Source: Bacillota bacterium (GTDB lineage: Bacteria; Bacillota; Limnochordia; Limnochordales; ZCTH02-B6). From it: DNA of 7,086 bases. The notes below the pieces were generated by a model. That model saw only the letters and a list, made by a program, of their open reading frames with translations, had not been told where the DNA came from and ran no database searches. The stretch lies in contig QGSR01000097.1 in assembly GCA_003387805.1 (NCBI GenBank), positions 1-7,086 of the forward strand, in the 5' to 3' direction. Shown here piece after piece: positions 1-5,361 of this stretch; position 1 is the first letter of the stretch; every line of letters starts with the position of its first letter. Position numbers and translations under genes: made by a program.

Positions 1-1234
1 GCGCCGGCTTCAGGTGCGGCACGAAACGGCCCATATCCAGATACACCGCATGGCCGCCGAAGGGCTTCAGCACGGGCACGCCCGCCTCGTCCAGCATCCG
101 ACCCAGCGCCGCCACCTGGCCGATGCGCTCGGCCAGGTACTCTTCATCGACGACTTCCTCCAAGCCCCGGGCCAGCGCTTCCATGTCGCGCCCCGCCAGC
201 CCGCCGTAGGTCAAAAATCCTTCGATGGCCACCGCCGCCGGCGCGAGCCGGTCGTACAAAGCTTTGTCCCGCACGGCGATGAAGCCGCCGATGTTGACCA
301 GGCCGTCCTTCTTCGCGCTCATCAGCATGCCGTCTGCCAGGTCCGTCATGGCCCGTATAATCTCCCGGACGCTCATCGTGCCGCAGCCGGGCTCCCGCTG
401 CTGGATGAACCAGGCGTTTTCCGCGATCCGCGCCGCATCCAAAAACAGCGGCACGCCGTACTCGTCGGCCAGCCGGCGCACGGCCCGCAAGTTTTCCAGC
501 GACACGGGCTGGCCGCCCACCGCGTTGTTGGTCACGGTGACGATGATGCAGGCGACGCCCGCAGCGCGGCCGCCCGGCCGATCACCGCCCGCGCCCTCAA
601 CGTCGGCGGCCGGCTCGCCGTCGACTCGCTCGCCGTCGACTCGCTCGCCATCGGCCTGCTCACTGCCGGCCCGCTCACTGCCGGCCCGCTCGCCGTCCGC
701 GGCCACCCGGTTGCCGCTTCCCGCCGCCTCCTGCAAAAACTTTTCCAAGGCGGCCACGTCCACGTTGCCTTTGAACGGATGGTCCGACGTCGCGTCGCCC
801 GCCTCCGCGACGGGCAGGTTCACGGGCCGCAGGCCGTTGCGCACGATGTGGGCCCGGGTCGTGTCGAAGTGGGTGTTGCCCACCACCGCCTGGCCTTTCT
901 GCCCGATGCGGCTGAACAGCACGTTCTCCGCGCCCCGCCCCTGGTGGGTGGGGATGACGTGCTCAAACCCCGTCAGCCGGGCCACCGTCTCCCGCAGCCG
1001 GCGGAAGTTGGCGCTGCCCGCGTACGCTTCGTCGCCGAGGAACATGCCCGCCCACTGGCTGTCGCTCATGGCGCCGGTGCCGCTGTCGGTCAACAGGTCG
1101 ATAATGACCTGCTCCGACGACAGGGCGAACAAATTGTAGCCGGCTTCTTCAATCCAGCGCAGCCGCTCCTTGCGGCTGGACAGCACGATCGGTTCTACGA
1201 TTTTGGCGCGATACGGTTCTGCACCGGCACGCAT
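1..1234 (-). CDS. tnaA: Beta-eliminating lyase, probable tryptophanase (partial, C-terminus beyond window)
   Basis: PLP-dependent tryptophanase / tyrosine phenol-lyase (TPL) family; a tryptophanase cleaves L-Trp to indole, pyruvate and ammonia in the cytosol. ATG at 1232-1234 follows GGAGGAGGT; 411 residues are visible and the 3' end is cut by the window edge. Visible family motifs: IDLLTDSGTGAMSD (45-58), DEAYAGS (Tyr71), IPTHQGRGAEN (94-104, Arg100), FDTT (123-126), GGQPVS (240-245), LDAARIAEN (Asp266, Arg269), MSAKKD with Lys309 as the expected PLP lysine, and TYGGLAGRDMEA. Overall wording is close to Citrobacter TPL, but position 124 is Asp (TPL has Thr), and DxAR and SAKKD are tryptophanase-like, so tryptophanase is preferred. 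The residues that would settle this (TPL Arg381 and Phe448 positions) are outside. Oddity: about 50 extra hydrophilic residues (roughly 175-224) built on a pentapeptide repeat sit before the strand VACIIVTVT. I saw no TnaC-like leader in the 86 bp upstream. Confidence 0.9.
   Translation of the reverse strand, partial: MRAGAEPYRAKIVEPIVLSSRKERLRWIEEAGYNLFALSSEQVIIDLLTDSGTGAMSDSQWAGMFLGDEAYAGSANFRRLRETVARLTGFEHVIPTHQGRGAENVLFSRIGQKGQAVVGNTHFDTTRAHIVRNGLRPVNLPVAEAGDATSDHPFKGNVDVAALEKFLQEAAGSGNRVAADGERAGSERAGSEQADGERVDGERVDGEPAADVEGAGGDRPGGRAAGVACIIVTVTNNAVGGQPVSLENLRAVRRLADEYGVPLFLDAARIAENAWFIQQREPGCGTMSVREIIRAMTDLADGMLMSAKKDGLVNIGGFIAVRDKALYDRLAPAAVAIEGFLTYGGLAGRDMEALARGLEEVVDEEYLAERIGQVAALGRMLDEAGVPVLKPFGGHAVYLDMGRFVPHLKPA
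613..702. repeat. 15-bp tandem repeat, six units, inside the lyase gene
   Basis: Six consecutive 15-bp units start at 613, 628, 643, 658, 673 and 688; each begins GCTC on the plus strand. Units 1 and 2 are identical (gctcgccgtcgactc), and units 4 and 5 are identical (gctcactgccggccc). The period is five codons, so the reading frame stays open. On the coding strand it gives GERAG-SERAG-SEQAD-GERVD-GERVD-GEPAA. The array explains most of the extra segment of the enzyme relative to family members. Confidence 0.93.
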
Positions 1235-1240
1235 GACACA

Positions 1241-1249
1241 ACCTCCTCC
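1241..1249 (-). promoter_or_regulatory. Ribosome binding site of the lyase gene
   Basis: The minus strand reads GGAGGAGGT, then six bases, then ATG (1232-1234). This is near-perfect complementarity to the 16S rRNA tail and fixes the start codon. No A/T-rich promoter element is visible between here and the parA stop. Confidence 0.85.
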
Positions 1250-1275
1250 GTTGGGGTCCGGCCGGGCCGCCGCGG

Positions 1276-1345
1276 GCGGTCAGACGGGCCGCGGGCAGTC
1301 GGATCCATCGTCTCTTGCGGTCAGACGGGCCGCCGGCGGTCGGAT
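1276..1345. repeat. Imperfect 29-bp direct repeat spanning the parA 3' end
   Basis: Copies at 1276-1304 and 1317-1345 match at 27 of 29 positions and start 41 bp apart. The right copy contains the parA stop codon (1321-1323) and its last codons; the left copy lies in the gap before the lyase gene. This looks like a local duplication of the end of parA. Confidence 0.88.
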
Positions 1346-2220
1346 GCGCCGTCTTTTCTCGTGAACACGTCGATGCGGGGCTCGTCGGCCAACAGCAGCC
1401 CGTCGCCGGGCGCCGAGCCGCTTTCCCGCCCGGCGTCCGCCTTCGCCAACGCCTCCGGATCGCCCAGCAAGTGCCCGGCCAGGCGGCGATACGCCTCCGC
1501 GCCCGCATGGCCCGGCATGTACGACAATATCGACTGCCCCAGCGCGGCCGCCTCCGCAAAGCGCACCGAACGGGGCACGGCGCAGTCGCTGAGCACGGGC
1601 ACTTTCCGCTGAAACCGCTGCTCCAGCCGGTCCAGCTCGGCCCGCACGTGGCGCAGGCGGCCGTCAAACATGGTGGGCAAAATGCCCGCCACCTTCAGCT
1701 TGCTGTTGACCTGCACCTGTACTTTGCGCACGAAGCGCAGCAGCACATCCACCGCCCGGGTGGACAAAAACTCGCACACCAGCGGCACCAGCACTTCGTC
1801 GGCCGCGGCGAACGCGTTGACCGTCAAAAGCCCCAGCGACGGCTGGCAGTCCATCAGCACGAAGTCGTATTCGTCGCGCAAAGGCGCCAGCATGCCCGCC
1901 AGCCGCCGCTCCCTGTTTACAGTATGAATGAGCTCGATTTCGGCCAGCGACAAATCGATGTTGGCCGGCAGCAAATCGGGCCCCATGGGCGTGGGCAGCA
2001 AAATTTCCCGGGAATCGAGGCCCTTGATCAGCGCATCGTACGTGGTCTTCCCCAGATCATCGGGGTTGCGGCCGGACCACACCGTGAGGCTGGCCTGCGG
2101 GTCCATGTCGACCAAAAGCACGCGATAGCCGGCCTCGTGCAAAGCCGCGCCGAGATTGGCCACCGTCGTCGTCTTGGCCACGCCGCCTTTTTGGTTGGCC
2201 ACCGCGATAACCCGGCTCAT
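1321..2220 (-). CDS. Orphan ParA/Soj-family (MinD-superfamily) ATPase
   Basis: A 299-residue ParA-type P-loop ATPase. Such proteins bind ATP, dimerise, bind DNA nonspecifically and position chromosomes, plasmids or other cargo. The deviant Walker A KGGVAKTTT is at 11-19, with signature Lys11 and catalytic-loop Lys16. Walker A' VDMDPQ is at 37-42, Walker B FVLMDCQPSLG at 120-130, and the usual LLTVNA follows. There is no N-terminal helix-turn-helix, so this is a short, Soj-like ParA and not the long plasmid P1 type. The fold appears to end near 253 (RLAGHLL). The last 45 or so residues are a charged, probably disordered tail whose final codons lie in a duplicated DNA segment. ATG at 2218-2220 has only a modest GAGG about 10 nt upstream. 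No ParB, parS-like site, gidA/gidB or flagellar/chemotaxis partner is in the window, so the cargo is unknown. Family call is firm; role is inferred. Confidence 0.93.
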   Translation of the reverse strand: MSRVIAVANQKGGVAKTTTVANLGAALHEAGYRVLLVDMDPQASLTVWSGRNPDDLGKTTYDALIKGLDSREILLPTPMGPDLLPANIDLSLAEIELIHTVNRERRLAGMLAPLRDEYDFVLMDCQPSLGLLTVNAFAAADEVLVPLVCEFLSTRAVDVLLRFVRKVQVQVNSKLKVAGILPTMFDGRLRHVRAELDRLEQRFQRKVPVLSDCAVPRSVRFAEAAALGQSILSYMPGHAGAEAYRRLAGHLLGDPEALAKADAGRESGSAPGDGLLLADEPRIDVFTRKDGASDRRRPV

Positions 2221-2239
2221 GTCCCCACGTCCTCGTTCC

Positions 2240-2263
2240 GGCGGCGGCCCGCCGGCCGCCGCC
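2240..2263. repeat. Perfect 10-bp inverted repeat just upstream of parA
   Basis: ggcggcggcc (2240-2249), a four-base loop, and its exact reverse complement (2254-2263). In the parA transcript it would form an all-GC hairpin ending about 19 nt before the ATG. There is no following U run, so it is not a canonical intrinsic terminator. It could stabilise or pause the transcript, or simply reflect GC-rich spacer DNA. Confidence 0.7.
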
Positions 2264-2319
2264 CGACCGGAGCGCGCCGCCCCGGCGACAACCGCCCGAC
2301 TGGAGCGTGCCGGCCCGGC
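2259..2319. repeat. Imperfect 28-bp direct repeat in the ABC-F/parA gap
   Basis: Copies at 2259-2286 and 2292-2319 begin ccgcccgac and match at 25 of 28 positions; they start 33 bp apart. They fill much of the 147-bp gap between the ABC-F stop and the parA start. No promoter-like A/T-rich motif is seen in this gap. Confidence 0.82.
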
Positions 2320-2367
2320 CCGTCCTTCGCCCGCCCGGCGCGGCCCGTCGTCACGCGACTTCGCCGC

Positions 2368-4425
2368 CTACGATTCCAATGCCTCCTGCAGCGCGGCCCA
2401 TTCGTCCATCAGCCGCTCCAGCGTTTCCAGCGCGTGCTGGTGGGCCTGCACCGTCTCCCGGGCCCGCCGGCCGTCCGCGTACAGCTCCGGGTCGGCCAGC
2501 GCCTCTTCCAACGACCGCTTCTCTGCTTCCCACTTCTCGATCTCTTGCTCCACCGCGGCGATGCGGGCCTGCTGCTGCCGCCGGCGGCGGGCTTCCTCGG
2601 CCCGGGCCCGGCGCAGCGCCCCTTGATCCACGGGGCCGGCGCGGTCCTCCGCCCCGGCCGCACCGCCCGCGGCCTGCCGCCCGGCCTGCTGGGCCTGCAG
2701 CCGGGCCTCCAGCGCCCGCCGCTTCTCGGCGTACTCCGAGTACGTGCCGAGAAACGTCTCCACCCGGCCGTCCTGCACGATCCACAGCCGGTCGCACACC
2801 GTATCCAGAAAATACCGGTCGTGGGAAACGACGATGACGGTGCCGTCAAAATCTTCCAGCGCCGCCTCCAGCGCCGTGCGGGCGGCGATGTCCAGATGGT
2901 TCGTGGGCTCGTCCAGCAGCAGCACGTTGGGCTGCCGCAAAATGAGCTGCGCCAGCGCGACCCGGTTTTGCTCGCCGCCGCTCAAGCGCCCCACGGGCGC
3001 GTGAATGTCGTCGCCGAAAAACAAGAAGGCCGCCAGGTGCCGCCGCGCTTCCTCCATGGTCAGACGGCGCACCGACAGGATGTGGTCCAAGACCGTGGCC
3101 TCCGGATCCAGCTCGGCCTGGCCCTGCGCGAAAAAGCCGATACGCACGCCTTCGCCGGGGATGACCCAGCCTTCGTCGGGCGCCAGCTGCCCGGCCAGAA
3201 GCCGCATGAGGGTCGTTTTGCCGCTGCCGTTGGGACCGATGACGCCGATGCGCTGGCCCCGCTCCACCAGAAGATTGACATCGGACAAGACCGGCCGGCC
3301 GCCGTAGGCTTTGCCGGCGCCCTTCACCCGGAAAATTTCAGTGCCGGCGTGGGCCGCCGCGCCCAGCCGAATCCGGGGCCCCTCCCGCCGCCGGTCGGCC
3401 GGCGGCGCTTCCAGGCGCTCCATGCGCGCGAGCTGCTTGGCCCGGCCCCGCGCCTGCCTCGCCTTGACGCCGGCTTTGTAGCGCCGGATGAACTGCTCCA
3501 GCCGCTCAATCTCGGCCTGCTGGCGCGCGAACAGCTCCCGCTGCCGGGCCACGGCCTCGGCCTTGAGTTCCATGGCCCGGGTGTAGCCGCCCGGATACAC
3601 GGTGACCCGGGCCGCCTCCACGTCCCACGTCTCCTTCGTCACCGCGTCGAGGAAATACCGATCGTGCGAGACGACCACGACCGCCTGTTTGGCCTCGGCG
3701 AGAAACGTCTCCAGCCACTCCGTCGCAGCCGCGTCAAGATGGTTGGTGGGCTCATCCAAAAGCAGCACGTCCGGTGCCGCCAAGAGCAGGCGGGCCAGCG
3801 CGACCCGCACCCGCTGCCCGCCGCTGAGCTGGCCGATGCGCCGGGCCAGGTCTTCTTCCCGAAAGCCGAGACCGAAGGCCGCGGCCCGCAGCCTGGCCTC
3901 CGCCTCGTAGCCGCCGGCCCGCTCGAACCGCTCGGATGCCCGGGCGTAGCGGTCCATGATTTCTTCCAGGGACATGGAAGCGTACGGATCGCCGGCGGCC
4001 GATGCGGCTATGCCGGCGGCCGGTGGGTCCTGGCCGGCATCCCGGCCGGCCGCCGGGCCGGCGCCCGCGCCGCCCCCGTCCCCCGCTCGCGCCGCCATGG
4101 CCCGCTCCAGCCGGCGCATTTCCCCGGCCAGCGCCTCCACGTCCGCCAGCGCGTCGCGCAGAAACGACGCCACCGTGCGGCGCATGTCTTCCTCGACGAA
4201 GCCCACCTGCTGGCCCATATAGCCGATCTGCACGTCCCGGGCTTCCTCGCGCCGGCCCCCGTCCAGAAGCTCGCCGCCCGCCAGCATGCGCAGGAGGGTG
4301 CTCTTGCCGCTGCCGTTGGGGCCGACGATGCCGATTTTCTCCCCCGCCCGCACGGTAACGTCCACGTTTTTCAAAACCTGCCGGGCGCCGTAAAATTTGT
4401 CCGCACCCGTCAAGCGTATGAGCAT
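2368..4425 (-). CDS. ABC-F family ATPase (YdiF/Uup-like), ribosome-associated
   Basis: A 685-residue protein with two ABC ATPase domains and no membrane segment: the ABC-F class, whose members bind the ribosomal E site and act as translation factors or antibiotic-target protectors. NBD1: Walker A GPNGSGKST (35-43), signature LSGGQ (200-204), Walker B LLLDEPTNHLD (221-231, catalytic Glu225), switch His254. NBD2: Walker A GPNGSGKTT (397-405), LSGGE (481-485), LLLDEPTNHLD (502-512, Glu506), His535. The interdomain linker (about 275-345, helical, Arg/Lys-rich) fits the P-site-tRNA interaction motif. Residues 565-685 form a charged coiled coil like the C-terminal domain of YdiF/Uup proteins. An Ala/Gly-rich insert at about 109-148 sits in NBD1 where ABC-F proteins carry the arm subdomain. 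ATG at 4423-4425 is the only nearby in-frame start but has no good Shine-Dalgarno. Resistance versus housekeeping role cannot be decided from motifs. Confidence 0.95.
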   Translation of the reverse strand: MLIRLTGADKFYGARQVLKNVDVTVRAGEKIGIVGPNGSGKSTLLRMLAGGELLDGGRREEARDVQIGYMGQQVGFVEEDMRRTVASFLRDALADVEALAGEMRRLERAMAARAGDGGGAGAGPAAGRDAGQDPPAAGIAASAAGDPYASMSLEEIMDRYARASERFERAGGYEAEARLRAAAFGLGFREEDLARRIGQLSGGQRVRVALARLLLAAPDVLLLDEPTNHLDAAATEWLETFLAEAKQAVVVVSHDRYFLDAVTKETWDVEAARVTVYPGGYTRAMELKAEAVARQRELFARQQAEIERLEQFIRRYKAGVKARQARGRAKQLARMERLEAPPADRRREGPRIRLGAAAHAGTEIFRVKGAGKAYGGRPVLSDVNLLVERGQRIGVIGPNGSGKTTLMRLLAGQLAPDEGWVIPGEGVRIGFFAQGQAELDPEATVLDHILSVRRLTMEEARRHLAAFLFFGDDIHAPVGRLSGGEQNRVALAQLILRQPNVLLLDEPTNHLDIAARTALEAALEDFDGTVIVVSHDRYFLDTVCDRLWIVQDGRVETFLGTYSEYAEKRRALEARLQAQQAGRQAAGGAAGAEDRAGPVDQGALRRARAEEARRRRQQQARIAAVEQEIEKWEAEKRSLEEALADPELYADGRRARETVQAHQHALETLERLMDEWAALQEALES
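3991..4053. repeat. Degenerate 21-bp repeat within the ABC-F arm insert
   Basis: Three adjacent 21-bp stretches start with gccggc at 3991, 4012 and 4033; the first two share gccggcggccg exactly. The period equals seven codons, so the frame is kept. It encodes part of the Ala/Gly/Pro-rich insert in NBD1. The third unit is weakly conserved. Confidence 0.5.
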
Positions 4426-4428
4426 TTG

Positions 4429-4446
4429 GCTGTCACTGTCCCTGTC
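4429..4446. repeat. Hexamer x 3 immediately upstream of the ABC-F start
   Basis: On the coding strand GACAGG-GACAGT-GACAGC lies directly before CAA-ATG. It occupies the place where a Shine-Dalgarno site would be expected; the only purine-rich piece, AGGGA, is too far from the ATG for standard spacing. Confidence 0.75.
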
Positions 4447-4520
4447 GCCGCCGCTTTTGTGCCCGTCAAAGCCGCCGGCGGTGTTCGCCGCGCCGCATCG
4501 GGCCGCAGCCGGCGATGTTC

Positions 4521-4599
4521 CGCCCGCCGGCGTACGGCCTTAAGCCCCGGCCTTGCGCCTCCGCGCCCGCCGGCGTCCCGGCCTTCAGACCCGGCCCTG
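4521..4599. repeat. Imperfect 36-bp direct repeat spanning the response-regulator 3' end
   Basis: Copies at 4521-4555 and 4564-4599 start with 13 identical bases (cgcccgccggcgt) and align at about 31 of 36 positions with one gap. The right copy contains the regulator stop codon (4585-4587). The left copy lies in the 159-bp gap before the ABC-F gene. The rest of that gap shows no convincing promoter or terminator; a TTGACG sequence there has no matching -10. Confidence 0.8.
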
Positions 4600-5274
4600 G
4601 CCCTCGGCGCCGCCGCGCCCGTCCAAGCCGTGCCGCACCGCCCACGCCGCCGCCGCGGCCCGGTTGTGCAGCTGCAGCTTGCCGAGGATGTTGCTGACGT
4701 AATTGCGCACCGTCTTTTCGCTCAGGTACATCTTGTTGGCGATTTCCCGGTTCGTCTTGCCCTGGGCGATGAGCACCAAAATCTTCTGCTCCTGCTCCGT
4801 CAGCGACTCGCCGCCGGGAATGGGCGGGCCGTCGCCTTCGCCCGTGACGCCCGAGCGCACCCGCTCGAGAATCTTGCCCGTCACCGTCGGGTCCAGCAGC
4901 GATTCGCCGTTGTACACCCGGCGAATGGCGTTGACCAGCTCCTGCGTGCCGATCTGCTTCAGCACGTAGCCGCTGGCGCCGGCCATGACCGAGCCGATGA
5001 CCGCCTCGTCGTCCGAGTACGACGTCAGCATGATGACCTTCACTTCCGGCCAGCGCGAGCGGATGACGCGGCACGCCTCGATGCCGCTGCCTCCCGGCAT
5101 GCGAATGTCCATGATGACGACGTCGGGCTGGGTGGCGGCCACCACCTCCTCGGCCTCCGTGGCCGAGCCGGCCTCGCCCACCACCTCCAGGTCGGACACC
5201 CGGTTGAGCAGCGTTTTCAGCCCGAGCCGCACCACTTCATGATCGTCCACGATGACAACTCTGATTGGCTTCAC
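4585..5274 (-). CDS. NarL/FixJ-family response regulator, DevR/DosR-like
   Basis: A 229-residue DNA-binding response regulator, the likely partner of the kinase upstream. The receiver domain (about 3-120) shows acidic pair Asp10/Asp11, phosphoacceptor Asp56 in VVIMDIRMP, Thr84/Ser85 in MLTSYSDDEA, and Lys106 in SGYVLKQI. A short linker leads to a LuxR-type helix-turn-helix (about 157-217): SLTEQEQKILVLIAQGKTNR, then EIANKMYLSEKTVRNYVS. Wording around GIEACR, LTSYSDDEA, GASGYV and EKTVRNYVS is close to mycobacterial DevR/DosR as I recall it. I chose the GTG at 5272-5274 because GGAGGGG precedes it by 7 nt and the receiver fold starts there. An in-frame ATG at 5359-5361, directly after the kinase stop (TGA-ATG), would add 29 basic residues and is less likely. 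Targets are unknown. Confidence 0.93.
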   Translation of the reverse strand: MKPIRVVIVDDHEVVRLGLKTLLNRVSDLEVVGEAGSATEAEEVVAATQPDVVIMDIRMPGGSGIEACRVIRSRWPEVKVIMLTSYSDDEAVIGSVMAGASGYVLKQIGTQELVNAIRRVYNGESLLDPTVTGKILERVRSGVTGEGDGPPIPGGESLTEQEQKILVLIAQGKTNREIANKMYLSEKTVRNYVSNILGKLQLHNRAAAAAWAVRHGLDGRGGAEGQGRV

Positions 5275-5281
5275 CCTGACA

Positions 5282-5288
5282 CCCCTCC
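5282..5288 (-). promoter_or_regulatory. Ribosome binding site deciding the regulator start
   Basis: The minus strand reads GGAGGGG, then TGTCAGG, then GTG (5272-5274). The 7-nt spacing is ideal and favours this GTG over the upstream in-frame ATG at 5361. Confidence 0.8.
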
Positions 5289-5361
5289 ACTTTCCGGCAC
5301 GATGCTGGACCTTGACCGCTTTCTTCGCCGCGCCCGCCGGTTCCCGCGACCGGCTTCCCAT

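Noticed and set aside
1235..1320. A TnaC-like leader peptide upstream of the lyase gene
   Set aside because: A short ATG frame exists in the spacer, but it has no Trp codon and does not end before the lyase start, so attenuation of the E. coli tna type is not supported.
14..1612. A plus-strand open frame of 532 codons opposite the lyase gene
   Set aside because: It mirrors the lyase codons on the other strand, lacks any recognisable motif, and the minus-strand lyase has an excellent ribosome site and all catalytic motifs.
4462..4473. A -35-like TTGACG on the minus strand upstream of the ABC-F gene
   Set aside because: No -10 hexamer occurs at 16-18 nt; the sequence there is GC-rich and part of the hexamer repeat.
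5275..5361. A 29-residue N-terminal extension of the response regulator, coupled to the kinase stop by TGA-ATG
   Set aside because: The GTG at 5274 has an ideal GGAGGGG site and begins exactly at the receiver domain; the extension has no receiver-like sequence. It is kept only as a minor alternative.
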